A stretch of 22,629 nucleotides of DNA from a virus. The notes under the pieces were generated by a model, which searched no databases, was not told where the DNA came from, and worked only from the letters and a program-made list of their open reading frames with translations. The DNA lies in the IMG/VR virus record IMGVR_UViG_3300036466_000163, positions 1 through 22,629 of that record. One strand, written 5' to 3'. Position 1 is the stretch's first letter, and each line of letters opens with the position of its first letter. The position numbers were made by a program, and so were the translations under genes. This document shows positions 15,301 through 22,629 of this stretch, piece by piece.

Positions 15301-16029
15301 TAGCTTATCAGTGTGATTATCATTATATTGATTTAACTTACTTAACGCATTAGCATTGTACTCACCTACTTTAGCAGTTGAATGTGTACCTAATTCAGTT
15401 TTTTCTAGCTCTGCTTGTGCATCTATTTCATCTATTTTTGTATTTGTATACGTAGCAATTTCTTGCTTTTTTGTTACTACCGTTGCATCAAATGAATTAC
15501 TTATTCCTTGAGCAGTTGCAACTGCATCCAGCACATCTTGTTTTGCTTCTAACGTTTCTTGCACACCAACATTTGTACTAACTTTTGAATCTACTAATGC
15601 ATCTAAATTTAGTAGGTTAGTATTTGTTACAACTACACCGTCTACCGTTACTGTACACTTTAAGTTTCCAGAATCATATAGTATTGCTACTTCTGGGGTA
15701 AACCCATCATCACCATCAGTCCCATTTGTTCCTTGTGGTATTCCTATCTGCCACACACCATTTACTAATGAACTAGTAGCATCACTTCCGGCAGGTAACG
15801 TTGTAACCTCAACATTTAAGTTTTCAAGTATTGCTACTGCTTGATCAAATGTACCAGCACTTTCTGTAATTATTCCATATTTAGCAAGTATGTCTCCATA
15901 TATTCCCGGATTTCCATTTGTATCTGCAACTGTTAATTCATACCATATTCCATCTGTTAAAGGTTTACCAGGTGCTGCAGAACCTCGAACTTCTCTTAAA
16001 ATATCTAAAAAATCCCTTTGTCTAGTCAT
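12379..16029 (-). CDS. Tail fibre / receptor-binding protein with DGR-diversified C-type-lectin-like tip
   Basis: A 1216-residue fibre. ATG at 16029 is chosen over a longer frame (to 16110) because GGGAGG precedes it and the upstream gene stops 1 nt before. The N-terminus (1-160) has Gly/Asp-rich short strands (IPQGTNGTDG). A coiled-coil region follows with repeated QYN.NH...KL units (about 200-270). The shaft (about 440-830) contains TDAEK.KLDTIE repeats and NPHGVTKAQVGLGNVDNTSD, a classic phage-fibre repeat. The last 330 residues resemble FGE-sulfatase/C-type-lectin folds of DGR targets, with GNVWKW at 1094-1099 and GLR just before the VR at 1179-1214. It should bind the host receptor, the VR residues forming the contact surface. 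It is followed by TR and RT. Confidence 0.93.
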   Translation of the reverse strand: MTRQRDFLDILREVRGSAAPGKPLTDGIWYELTVADTNGNPGIYGDILAKYGIITESAGTFDQAVAILENLNVEVTTLPAGSDATSSLVNGVWQIGIPQGTNGTDGDDGFTPEVAILYDSGNLKCTVTVDGVVVTNTNLLNLDALVDSKVSTNVGVQETLEAKQDVLDAVATAQGISNSFDATVVTKKQEIATYTNTKIDEIDAQAELEKTELGTHSTAKVGEYNANALSKLNQYNDNHTDKLSSYNINDSLKMDQYNENHIERLSEINYAYADRIVEMIKTRNFMGILDEYVAKTATHMITFLDTTDANYIYYANGTLLTENVDYTVYDSKTIELTVKTNPYDVIVQVNTQVLNDMLTAEGALFDDRIGQPNGLAGLDESGKVTAEQLPSYVDDVVEVATYADLPVSGETGKIYVVVADETSGGDTSSYRWTGSIYAMVSNTLNASDVKSLYEANADTNVYSDAEKAKLDTLETSAQLDSRDIANRYRNNHTGTQLASTISDFDTAVGDSTQVTLNTTKLAGIEDGATADQTANEIEGLYEGLTNTNKYTDAEKLLVDVATVLATTATTLPTAVNEVHDELDIVEGRVTALESETTDLAVANRTANTLDVTSSDGTDATLPEVTDTEAGLLTSADKIKLDTIETNAKDDQTAEEIKTAYESNADTNALTDALLTLLTTNKVKNVVTNALNNRLVITYTDSTTSELNINDIITDVHVSGATLDATTNVLTLTSADGVAEVTVDLSDFVNSGELASALDNHYTKNESNTNFEPKNANIQSHISSTANPHGVTKAQVGLGNVDNTSDTDKPISTAGQVALNSKADKTTTYTKVEVVEILADRLDPRAQYTSFYGLNWDQTADEYTRTGASNYTAIQSMMKRCVLNADGSVNYYLDPFDSTKKTDGTAANLDGTDGNVMVEVPKFYYGYNYLTTGNTIHSHSVSLNSSDGYPVHWAFVKDGVEVDYRYYPAYLGHNDGGVLKSISGVYPTTSISRTTARTYAEANGTGWHQIDFALYEAITLLMIIEYGTMNIQSALGQGRTALSGGSWTGGSFIGINGLSNSDGNGTNNVTYTGNANDAAADGSYMTYRGCENFFGNVWKWLDGININERKYHLSNSPATFDDTSLTTNGYTDSGVTGGSANGYARELANTSKGFIPVSVSGGSSSTGTTDYYYSNTGLRAAIVGGTAAAGLTAGPLSLAGHPAAATVYAYVGAGVSR
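12389..12494 (-). repeat. DGR variable repeat (VR) in the fibre gene 3' end
   Basis: Recipient copy encoding about fibre residues 1179-1214, ending 8 nt before the stop codon. Changes relative to the TR on the minus strand are 15 A-to-G, 8 A-to-C and 3 A-to-T. All seven AAT codons are altered (to Thr, Ala, His, Pro, Thr, Tyr, Tyr) and TAT became TCT. These substitutions make the segment conspicuously GC-rich in an AT-rich genome. Confidence 0.95.
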
Positions 16030-16030
16030 A

Positions 16031-16492
16031 TTATTTTCCCTCCCAGCTATGCATTGTCTCATAGCAACTGTTTTTATCGAATTGCAGCACTTCAGCGTAT
16101 GCCCAATCACTTAGTGTTCTAACAACAACCTCAGGAGCTAGGAATATTGTCCCAGCTTCGTACTGTGTTTTTGCTTCTGCATCTATCTGTGCATCATTCC
16201 ATAATGGATTTGCAATCATTATAGTATTCACTAATCCTTGATAGTTAAGGTAGTCCCAGTATAAGTACTTTTCCAACTTACTCATTTTAGCCATACATTC
16301 ATTACTATCAGCTTCTCTCATAACTTCTATAAAATGTTCACTGAACACCACTACTGTATCAGGACCTTCGACTCCGTCTTTTAACATGAATGGCTTATTA
16401 TTTGATTTGAATAGTTGTTTAGCTTCTTTAGTACAGTCATCTACTGTTATACCAGAATCAAGTTCAGGCTGTGTAAGTATTGTTTTTATCAT
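16031..16492 (-). CDS. Unknown protein preceding the tail fibre
   Basis: A 153-residue soluble protein without a recognised motif. It has a beta/alpha N-terminal half and Trp/Tyr-rich helices in the second half (EKYLYWDYLNYQGL, LSDWAYAEVLQF). ATG at 16492 overlaps the stop of the upstream gene by ATGA, and its own TAA is 1 nt before the fibre ATG, so it is translated as part of a fibre operon. A tail-adaptor or fibre-attachment role is suggested by this coupling only. Confidence 0.6.
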   Translation of the reverse strand: MIKTILTQPELDSGITVDDCTKEAKQLFKSNNKPFMLKDGVEGPDTVVVFSEHFIEVMREADSNECMAKMSKLEKYLYWDYLNYQGLVNTIMIANPLWNDAQIDAEAKTQYEAGTIFLAPEVVVRTLSDWAYAEVLQFDKNSCYETMHSWEGK

Positions 16493-16896
16493 GATTCTTC
16501 CCCTTGTAGTTTTGGCAAGCTTTCTATTAATTCATCCACTTTAGCATTGTAGTTTCTAATTCCCTCATCTGCTCTTGTCTGATGAACTGCTGTCTTTTTA
16601 ACTGATATGTAGCTAGAGATTAAACTGGCAACAACTGGTCCTAACTCAGTATCAATGTCCAACTCATCTGTATCTTTTACAGGTAAGTCAGGCATTCGCA
16701 CTAAGTAATTGCCTCTACCCAATCTTTGGACATCAGCACTTTTATCTAGTGTTTGTAAGTTTAGTACTTGACATTTATCAGTAATGTATATGTAAGCCAT
16801 CTCAAGTAACGCTAGTACTTCTTCAGGGTCTTTTGGTAGTTTGTTGTCACCAACCAATAATCCTGAAGCCATTTTCTTTAATCTTGCATAAGTCAT
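16489..16896 (-). CDS. Unknown small phage protein, possible connector
   Basis: A 135-residue protein beginning MTYARLKKMA, with helices at both ends and a central strand-rich part (NYLVRMPDLPVKDTDELDID). The helix-strand-helix layout, its size and its place between terminase and fibre are reminiscent of head-tail adaptor proteins, but I see no diagnostic motif. ATG at 16896 has AGGACTCATTA upstream, and the stop overlaps the next ATG by 4 nt. Confidence 0.55.
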   Translation of the reverse strand: MTYARLKKMASGLLVGDNKLPKDPEEVLALLEMAYIYITDKCQVLNLQTLDKSADVQRLGRGNYLVRMPDLPVKDTDELDIDTELGPVVASLISSYISVKKTAVHQTRADEGIRNYNAKVDELIESLPKLQGEES

Positions 16897-16957
16897 TAAT
16901 GAGTCCTATCTGTTATTTTCAACAATTATAGCTAACTTAGTCTTGAATTTACCTTAG

Positions 16958-18832
16958 TTAATAACTGTCGTATGCACTAGTTGTCGGACCAGCATTTCCT
17001 TGGTAATAATAAACACCATCTTCAGTAACTTGCTGTGCTATAGCCTCATAAGCTGGGTAATATACGTGCATTAAGTTACACTGAGTTATCAAGTCAGGTC
17101 CATCATCCGACCTTGTGAACGCTTGGTGTGTAGCACCTTTTATTTGTGCAACGAACTCTTCCATGTCTGGAGTTTCTTTTAAGTGTTTTGGGAACCACAT
17201 CTTACCAGGTAGCACGAATTGGTTAACAGCAATTCTGAACCTTTCATGTTTGGCTCCTGACCCACTATTTTTACTAAGTATTCCTTTTCTTGGGCTATCA
17301 AGTGCACCTTTTTGTTTAGCAAAGCTGTAGTACACACCTTGAGTTCTCATTTCCTTTTCTAACGCATTAACGTGGGCGGACTGATTACCGTCTACCTCGA
17401 CCCCAATTTCAACATTTTTACCTCTACGCTTCCACTTAGCAGCTTCTTCCAGTGTTAGTGTGTATTGAGTATCCATTCCCATTTTACGCAAGTATAAGTT
17501 TAGTAGAAACCAATCTTCATTACTACTCACTGCCCATGTTGCTATCCCAGCAAAGTCTGATTTTTCTCCACTTGTTGTTGTAAAGTCAGTTGTTATATAC
17601 ACATTGTATGCATCTATGTTGTTTTCTATAACTTTCATATCACAGTATTGTATACAACTATCTGGGACTAGTCTTTCACTACCACTTGTTAATCGTAGCA
17701 TACGCTCTTGTAGGAATAGCCTTAATTCTTTAGCTTTCTTAGCACGTTTAATCAAACTCATTATTGATACTCTAGGGTGCATTGCTTCCCAACTACTGTG
17801 GATATCTGTTACTTTTAAGTTACTACTTTCAGCATCAAATGCTTTAGCCATTGGTATTACTACTGGGGTAAATGCTCCTGTTAGTATTGCCCTAGTATTA
17901 ACATCACCATAATGGAATGGTGTGAATAACAGTAGAACTCTACCTTTTCCTCCACCTTTTAACGAATTCACAGCATCTGAATGTAACACTGTGTGTAAGT
18001 TATCCGTCATTACTTTTGAGTATGCTGCTGCTGTATTTAATATTGTATCATCAAAAATTAACGCACATACCCTTAGTCCATTATATCTTGATCCCCTGAT
18101 ACCAGTGTTTAACCCTTGGTACCTTACTAGGAAACCTCTATCTTTTCGCGGTATCTTTGCTTCTTTTCCAACTTTACCACTTGGACACCTTCTAATGAAC
18201 TCTGATTCTGTTTCAGTGAATCTCATTTCCTCGAAGTAGTCGTTCAGGTATTTACTATCTTCACACATTGCTTTTACTGCTAATGCATTTACCCTAGCAC
18301 CACCTTTACTCGAAGCAGCAACTACTAAGTAGAACCATACTTTACCTATTCCATTCGGTAACTCGCCTTTTATTGCACTATACACAGCAAAGAATGATAT
18401 CCCAACTGTTGATTTAGCAAGTCCCCTTGAGGCCATGAATCCCAACGCATTTATATCTATTTCTATTGTTCTACATATCTCCTCACTATAAGGGAACATC
18501 ATTGGATCATCTATATAGCCTAATAAGCAATCTACCATGAAGTAATGTGCTATTGGTGTGTCGAACTCGAAGTCGCCTCCTTGAACTAATCTCATCAGAA
18601 TGAAGAACTCGAACGCATCTTTACTTGGAGTATATCTTGGGAATGTTGGATCGTAACTATCTAAGGCTCCATCCAAGTCGAACTCAGCATTTTCTAGCAA
18701 CTCTAATGCATCTTCAGCAGCTTTTCTTTTAGCTGCTTCATCCACCACATTCTTCACTATATCTTCACCATACCGTTCAATAAGTTCGGCTAACTCTTCC
18801 TCTCTTTGCTCTTTAGTTAATTCATTTTTCAT
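16958..18832 (-). CDS. terL: Terminase large subunit
   Basis: A 624-residue DNA-packaging motor with ATPase and nuclease parts. ATPase: Walker-A-like SRGLAKST (135-142) preceded by MASRG, and Walker B ALIFDD (257-262). Nuclease (RNase H fold): first metal-binding Asp in ITTDFTTTSGEKSD (D416), a second region VDGNQSAHVNALEKEM (480-495), and C-terminal acidic residues RSDDGPDLI (575-582). The first 60 residues are a charged helical extension. The length is on the large side for a terminase but within range. Its ATG overlaps the TGA of the preceding gene (18829), which is in the usual small-subunit position. Confidence 0.9.
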   Translation of the reverse strand: MKNELTKEQREEELAELIERYGEDIVKNVVDEAAKRKAAEDALELLENAEFDLDGALDSYDPTFPRYTPSKDAFEFFILMRLVQGGDFEFDTPIAHYFMVDCLLGYIDDPMMFPYSEEICRTIEIDINALGFMASRGLAKSTVGISFFAVYSAIKGELPNGIGKVWFYLVVAASSKGGARVNALAVKAMCEDSKYLNDYFEEMRFTETESEFIRRCPSGKVGKEAKIPRKDRGFLVRYQGLNTGIRGSRYNGLRVCALIFDDTILNTAAAYSKVMTDNLHTVLHSDAVNSLKGGGKGRVLLLFTPFHYGDVNTRAILTGAFTPVVIPMAKAFDAESSNLKVTDIHSSWEAMHPRVSIMSLIKRAKKAKELRLFLQERMLRLTSGSERLVPDSCIQYCDMKVIENNIDAYNVYITTDFTTTSGEKSDFAGIATWAVSSNEDWFLLNLYLRKMGMDTQYTLTLEEAAKWKRRGKNVEIGVEVDGNQSAHVNALEKEMRTQGVYYSFAKQKGALDSPRKGILSKNSGSGAKHERFRIAVNQFVLPGKMWFPKHLKETPDMEEFVAQIKGATHQAFTRSDDGPDLITQCNLMHVYYPAYEAIAQQVTEDGVYYYQGNAGPTTSAYDSY

Positions 18833-19614
18833 CTATCAACTACCTCCGCATCTTCTATTGACTCAGTCTTGATTCCAATCTTCTGTACAGAACTTATGCT
18901 TTCACCTTTAGTCATTCTTTGTCGCATTAATGTAGCCATGCTACCGACTTGATCAGCAAGGTATTTTTGCACATTTTTGGTATCCTCATCAACCCCGTGA
19001 TTCAAGTTGATTGTCATATCTTCAGGAACTTTAATCTTTTCAGCTAATGCCATAGCAGCGTTTAATTGTACTGTTGGACTAGCAGGGCCATCAGCAGCCT
19101 TACCATTCATTAACTCTATGTACTTTTGCACTATTTGGTGATTTAGAGGTGCATATGTTATTGAATCAGCAATCTGAATGTTTTCCATTATTGTTTGTGG
19201 TACTTTTGTCCTAGCATATTGACTAGCAAATGAACTTGGATCCCCATCCCTTTCAAGTATCTCTTGAGCCTTATCAGGGAATGTTATCATCCATGCCTTT
19301 GACTGGGTCATTCCTGGTGTCACACTTAGTGTTACGAACTGAATTCCTTTTAGTAATTGTTTTAATCCAACCCCAGGTCCTAGTAAGTGTAAATGGCTCA
19401 TGAGCCTTTCTTCCATCAGTCCTTTATGTACTGAGGACTCATCGATCAATCTATTAACTAATTCTACTGTTTGTTCATTGACTTTTACTCTACTACCTTT
19501 TGGTAGGAAGTATTTTAACTTCTCTACAGTTATACCTTGTTCGTCTATAGCTAAATCATCCCAGTCTTGTGTAGGTTCTGGTAAGTTAGCAATTTCATCT
19601 TTTATATTAGCCAT
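18829..19614 (-). CDS. Unknown protein in small-terminase position
   Basis: A 261-residue soluble protein. The N-terminus is acidic; residues about 25-75 include a possible short helical DNA-binding or dimer region (GITVEKLKYFLPKGSRVKVNEQ); the rest is helical with a Met-rich C-terminal segment (VGSMATLMRQRM). No HTH can be scored by eye with confidence. The TGA-ATG overlap with terL suggests a partner in packaging, hence a small-terminase candidate, but many small terminases are shorter (150-200 residues) and the identity is only positional. Confidence 0.5.
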   Translation of the reverse strand: MANIKDEIANLPEPTQDWDDLAIDEQGITVEKLKYFLPKGSRVKVNEQTVELVNRLIDESSVHKGLMEERLMSHLHLLGPGVGLKQLLKGIQFVTLSVTPGMTQSKAWMITFPDKAQEILERDGDPSSFASQYARTKVPQTIMENIQIADSITYAPLNHQIVQKYIELMNGKAADGPASPTVQLNAAMALAEKIKVPEDMTINLNHGVDEDTKNVQKYLADQVGSMATLMRQRMTKGESISSVQKIGIKTESIEDAEVVDR

Positions 19615-19741
19615 CTATTTCCTCCACTATTGAGTCCAATGTATCCCTTAGTTCATCTAGTTGATCTATTGTAGGCTCTATCCCTTGGTCAACTAACCTA
19701 TCTTCTAATAGGTCAACTAATTCATCTATTAACTCTGTCAT
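19607..19741 (-). CDS. 44-residue acidic helical protein
   Basis: A short frame from ATG 19741 to TAA 19607. Its ATG overlaps the PhoH TGA (ATGA) and its end overlaps the next gene start by 8 nt, leaving no room for chance spacer. The protein (MTELIDELVDLLEDRLVDQG... and ELRDTLDSIVEEIDG at the end) is nearly all helix with Leu/Ile and Asp/Glu alternating in heptads, net negative. Coupling on both sides supports expression. Role unknown; it could be a small helical adaptor. Confidence 0.7.
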   Translation of the reverse strand: MTELIDELVDLLEDRLVDQGIEPTIDQLDELRDTLDSIVEEIDG

Positions 19742-21123
19742 TTGTTTCCCTTATTTACAAATAATTTTTCAGTATATTCTGCCATAGGACTTCTAACAAC
19801 TTTCTTTAGCTCTATAGCAAACTGACTTATTTCTGTATCTATTAATCTCTCCCTAGCTTCGCCTTGCAGTACAGCCAACCCATTATTATATTTTGTTACA
19901 TACGGTGAATCTATCTGTCTTTGTGACCCAATTACTACCACTTTACAGTTTTTACCAATTCTTGTTAGTACTTTTTGTGTAGTTCCTTGACCAGCATTTT
20001 GCCACTCATCCATAATTACTATTGTGTTGTGGAATGTTCTACCTCTTAATCCAGTACTTATCATTGACTCAATTTGGTAGTCTTGTTTCATCTTATTAAT
20101 ATTTTCCTGTACCAGATTTTCATACTCTGCTTTATCCTGACTCTTTTTTGGTTTGTATTTAGATCTTACTATGAAGTCAATCGTGTCTTCCATTGGTCCA
20201 AGATACATAGCATACTTCTCATCATTACCTGATAAGAATCCAATTTCTTCTGCTTTATTTTCTTCATCATTTACGGGAGTTCTTATGTAAACTATTGAGT
20301 CATACTTATCTTTATTAGTGTTCATTAATTTAATAGCATTACTAAGTGCTACTATATTTTTACCACTCCCAGCTTGACCTTCTACTATTACCATATCTAT
20401 TAATGGATCTAGTATTGCTTTACTTGCTAATAGCTGTTCACTATTAATCGGAGCACAGTCTTGCTGTCTTATTGCTTTTTCTGTATCTTTGCCAAGTACT
20501 TTAATGAACCCATTGTGTACTGTAGCTAATTTCATTTGTCCACTATACTTATCTGTAAACTTGTAACTATAGTTTTCCAACTTGTATTCCGGATCCACCA
20601 ACATTATGTCTGAATCATGTAGTGTTCTGAACATTTCTGGGTCTGTTAGAAACAATTCTTTAACAAATTCAAACTCAGCATCATCAATTAACTTTAAGTC
20701 AATTACATTTAACCCAATTGCTAGTGCTCTTAATCTTGCCATCACATCATTTGTAATGAATGTAGTTTTACCATATCTATCATATGTTCTTTGTGCAACT
20801 TGTATTATTCTTTGATCATTTGCACCTGAATCATTGCTGTCCACTGTATATTCATTTAGTGACACCACTTCTATTTGCACATCACCATAGGTTAATTTAG
20901 TAATCACACAATCATGGGCTTTTTCCACTTCACCAATATCACATGCAGCTAGTATTCGTCCCATCTGTCTTGCTTGATAAGCAAGTTCTCCGAACCCACT
21001 CTTTTTATTATCACATTCTTGAATTACTGTTTCTGCTAACACGATTATGTTATCTTTACCAAGTGTTAATATGTTATTAGCATCTAGCAATACTATGTTG
21101 CTATCTAATACTACCCTATTCAT
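19738..21123 (-). CDS. phoH: PIN-PhoH fusion ATPase/ribonuclease
   Basis: A 461-residue two-domain protein. The N-terminal PIN domain (about 1-150) has all four acidic metal-site residues: D7 in VVLDSNIVL, E36 in VIQECDN, D103 in GANDQRI, D126 in TNDVMAR. The PhoH ATPase domain (about 225-440) has Walker A GQAGSGKN at 249-256, TPVND at 282-286, Walker B IVIMDEWQN at 368-376, and a GSQRQID sensor-like motif. PIN-PhoH (PhoH2) proteins are RNA-unwinding and cleaving enzymes; phoH is a widespread auxiliary gene in marine phages. An oddity is Asn in place of the usual Thr/Ser in Walker A. ATG at 21123 follows AAGGATTCGG. Confidence 0.9.
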   Translation of the reverse strand: MNRVVLDSNIVLLDANNILTLGKDNIIVLAETVIQECDNKKSGFGELAYQARQMGRILAACDIGEVEKAHDCVITKLTYGDVQIEVVSLNEYTVDSNDSGANDQRIIQVAQRTYDRYGKTTFITNDVMARLRALAIGLNVIDLKLIDDAEFEFVKELFLTDPEMFRTLHDSDIMLVDPEYKLENYSYKFTDKYSGQMKLATVHNGFIKVLGKDTEKAIRQQDCAPINSEQLLASKAILDPLIDMVIVEGQAGSGKNIVALSNAIKLMNTNKDKYDSIVYIRTPVNDEENKAEEIGFLSGNDEKYAMYLGPMEDTIDFIVRSKYKPKKSQDKAEYENLVQENINKMKQDYQIESMISTGLRGRTFHNTIVIMDEWQNAGQGTTQKVLTRIGKNCKVVVIGSQRQIDSPYVTKYNNGLAVLQGEARERLIDTEISQFAIELKKVVRSPMAEYTEKLFVNKGNK

Positions 21124-21191
21124 CCGAATCCTTTAATTTTATATACCACAAGTTTACCGACCTTAGCCTTGATTTTTACTGAATTTGCCTA

Positions 21192-21590
21192 TTAATTAAT
21201 TAGATCTGCCATCCAATTTTGCCATTTATACACCTTATCACTACCAGGCAACTTCATATTTCCTTCATACCAGTACTTTTCTAGAACCACATATAGTGCT
21301 TCTATCTTTTGGTTGTTCCATAGTGTTAATTCTTCACTATATTCACCTATTATTGCTGTTATCCCAACTTCTGACCATAAGTAGTCTATTGCTTCTTGTC
21401 CATCGATTACTGATTCTACAGCAGTAATCATTGCTAATCCAGTATCTTTACCACCTTTCCACAAGTGGTACACACATATATTTACTGGCGCTTTATCGTA
21501 TTTACTAGGCTCCAGTACTTTTACCTTCATCTCATATAATTCTTCAGTAGTCCAGAACTCATCTGGTAACCTATCTTGTGCTTCATACAT
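21192..21590 (-). CDS. Unknown protein downstream of GIY-YIG gene
   Basis: A 132-residue acidic, Trp/Tyr-rich soluble protein (LSEFW-like N-terminal motif DEFWTTEELYEM, then VYHLWKGGKDTG and WYEGNMKLPG). No known motif. Its ATG overlaps the TAA of the GIY-YIG gene by the TAATG arrangement. Function unknown; coupling to an endonuclease gene may be a by-product of insertion. Confidence 0.55.
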   Translation of the reverse strand: MYEAQDRLPDEFWTTEELYEMKVKVLEPSKYDKAPVNICVYHLWKGGKDTGLAMITAVESVIDGQEAIDYLWSEVGITAIIGEYSEELTLWNNQKIEALYVVLEKYWYEGNMKLPGSDKVYKWQNWMADLIN

Positions 21591-21985
21591 TATAAACTTA
21601 CCTCAAATTTTTTAGTCGGAGCATAGTCTTCTGCTATCGCTCTATCGTATATATCTAGTAGTAAACCTTCATCCATTTTTCTAAGCTCGGATTCACCACA
21701 CAATTCACCAAACCCCAAACTACACCTGTGCTTCTCAGTTTGTTTTAGTATTTTTGCCTCTATAGCATAATTGTCTTTTGTTTGCTTTTGTCGCAGTATC
21801 TCTATCTTTGGGATGTGTCCAAGCACTCCTAGTAATTCACCAGCTATCTCCAATATTCTGGTTTTTACCATTCTATTTGTAGTGCCCGGTTTAAAAACCG
21901 TTCCAGTATTCGTGTATATCTTTATGATGTATACCCAACCGTCATACTTCTCTTTGGGCTTTGTCCAATGTTTCTTTTTAGACAT
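21590..21985 (-). CDS. Small GIY-YIG-like endonuclease
   Basis: A 131-residue protein, start ATG at 21985 (a longer frame to 22045 would overlap the preceding gene). The GIY-YIG core is recognisable though divergent: WVYIIKI (17-23) for the GIY strand, VFKPGTTN (30-37) in place of the YIG part, R43 in KTRILEI as the catalytic Arg, E76 in YAIEAKIL as the metal-binding Glu, and GFGELCGESEL (91-101) near the C-terminus as in T5orf172-type proteins. No attached DNA-binding domain, but the preceding gene encodes one. Likely a free-standing mobile or repair nuclease. Confidence 0.7.
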   Translation of the reverse strand: MSKKKHWTKPKEKYDGWVYIIKIYTNTGTVFKPGTTNRMVKTRILEIAGELLGVLGHIPKIEILRQKQTKDNYAIEAKILKQTEKHRCSLGFGELCGESELRKMDEGLLLDIYDRAIAEDYAPTKKFEVSL

Positions 21986-22197
21986 TAGTGGTCCTCGCCT
22001 GCGGCTGCGGAAGCATGAACTAACCATCTTCCGTACATATCCCAACTAGCTCCTTGCCAGCACCTTTTTAATTCTTTAGCAATGGTATTCTCTTTACGTA
22101 CATTACCAAGTTTTGCTTCTTCAGCAATTATATACCTAGCTGCTGCTCTTGCACTTGGGTACTCAACACCATTAACTATTATTGGTTTTGATTTCAT
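21985..22197 (-). CDS. NUMOD1-like small DNA-binding protein
   Basis: A 70-residue protein whose wording matches the NUMOD1-type helix-turn-helix that normally trails homing endonucleases: VNGVEYPSARAAARYI (8-23), then KENTIAKELKR (35-45), and closing WDMYGRWL (52-59). The first helix resembles the nuclease-associated 'SxxxAAxxL' pattern. Its TAA overlaps the ATG of the GIY-YIG gene (TAATG), and GGAGG precedes its own start. Here the specificity module appears as a separate gene rather than fused. Confidence 0.65.
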   Translation of the reverse strand: MKSKPIIVNGVEYPSARAAARYIIAEEAKLGNVRKENTIAKELKRCWQGASWDMYGRWLVHASAAAGEDH

Positions 22198-22214
22198 TTA
22201 ACCTCCAAAGTAGT

Positions 22215-22460
22215 TCATACCACAACCTTTATAAATAGTTCTTCTTTGTTTGAGTCAAGTATTGACACCATTAATCCCATAATCTTAGTACAATTTCCGT
22301 CTATTGAGTAATGTTGTGGAACTACTTTCCCTGATTCAAGTAAAGCTCTTGAACGCATGAGGTTTCTATAAGTACGTCTATCCAATATTATCCCAGAAGG
22401 TTCATTACATCTCTGCATAGTTGAATAAATTTGTTTATATATCTCACCGCATAATCTCAT
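22215..22460 (-). CDS. Small protein of unknown function
   Basis: An 81-residue protein from ATG at 22460 (a TTG one codon earlier is less likely). It is basic in the centre (DRRTYRNLMRSRALLESGK) and hydrophobic near the end. No motif recognised. It overlaps the end of the right-edge ORF by 17 nt and precedes the NUMOD1-like gene by 17 nt, so it belongs to the same operon. Confidence 0.45.
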   Translation of the reverse strand: MRLCGEIYKQIYSTMQRCNEPSGIILDRRTYRNLMRSRALLESGKVVPQHYSIDGNCTKIMGLMVSILDSNKEELFIKVVV

Positions 22461-22629
22461 CAACTTCTTTTAATTCGTTAACGTATTCTGGTCTTTCAAA
22501 CTTATCTCGCATTGTTATATGCTCTCCAGAAATTAGCGTATATGCAACATTATCAACACCAAGTTCATATTCTCTATCTTCAAACATACTATTTATCTTT
22601 TTTAAAAGATCTAAACGCTTTTGATACAC
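22444..22629 (-). CDS. Partial small protein at right edge
   Basis: The last 62 codons of a frame that reaches the window edge; the GTG at 22629 may be an internal Val rather than a start. The visible part is a charged helical protein (KRLDLLKKINSMF, then RPEYVNELKEVDEIMR). No function can be assigned. Confidence 0.4.
   Translation of the reverse strand: MYQKRLDLLKKINSMFEDREYELGVDNVAYTLISGEHITMRDKFERPEYVNELKEVDEIMR

Noticed and set aside
12379-16029. A second VR elsewhere in the fibre gene or window
   Set aside because: By reading, only the 3' end of the fibre gene matches the TR; the IVGG/GLTAGPL wording does not recur. A full genome search would be needed to exclude distant VRs.
16030-16110. 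Upstream start for the fibre at 16110
   Set aside because: It would overlap the preceding gene by 80 nt in a Cys-rich stretch without a ribosome site, whereas ATG 16029 has GGGAGG and directly follows the preceding stop.
1-22629. CRISPR array, tRNA gene or insertion-sequence ends
   Set aside because: No regularly spaced repeats, cloverleaf, transposase gene or terminal inverted repeats with target duplication were seen.

Overview
The window is a stretch of a tailed-phage genome (lytic phage or prophage), AT-rich, with every convincing gene on the minus strand, so transcription runs from high to low coordinates. Evidence for a phage: terminase large subunit, portal, an N4-gp56-type major capsid protein, a scaffold-like protein, a long tail fibre, an M15 endolysin with a holin, PIN-PhoH, and GIY-YIG homing-type endonucleases. 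The host is not directly visible. The low GC and a CheY-like receiver whose N-terminal wording resembles Campylobacterota (Arcobacter/Sulfurimonas-type) regulators make an epsilonproteobacterial host a reasonable but unproven guess.

Layout in transcription order. 22629-21192: small genes, including a free-standing NUMOD1-like DNA-binding module coupled to a GIY-YIG-like nuclease. 21123-16489: PIN-PhoH, an overlooked 44-residue ORF, a gene in the small-terminase position, terminase large subunit, and a small unknown protein, mostly overlapping by ATGA. 16492-10656: a second small unknown protein, a 1216-residue tail fibre, and a complete diversity-generating retroelement (DGR). 10655-8923: a structured intergenic segment, a membrane protein and an unknown protein. 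8850-7013: a membrane-anchored coiled-coil protein, a stand-alone response-regulator receiver, a 3TM-type holin and an M15 peptidase, which together look like a lysis cassette with a signalling protein inserted. 6959-1243: portal, two small virion-assembly candidates, scaffold, major capsid. 1172-1: a 3'-truncated T5orf172/GIY-YIG gene behind a perfect 15-bp hairpin.

The central system is the DGR. The last 36 codons or so of the fibre gene form a variable repeat (VR, 12389-12494). A template repeat (TR, 12197-12302) lies 86 bp downstream in transcription order, followed by a reverse transcriptase carrying the DGR hallmark IGNYISQ and the catalytic YCDD. Aligned base by hand, the two 106-bp repeats differ at 26 of 34 template-strand adenines and at none of the other positions, which is the signature of adenine-specific mutagenic retrohoming. 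The phage therefore appears to be diversifying the C-type-lectin-like tip of its receptor-binding fibre. No Avd accessory gene is visible; instead a DUF4376-like gene overlaps the RT stop codon.
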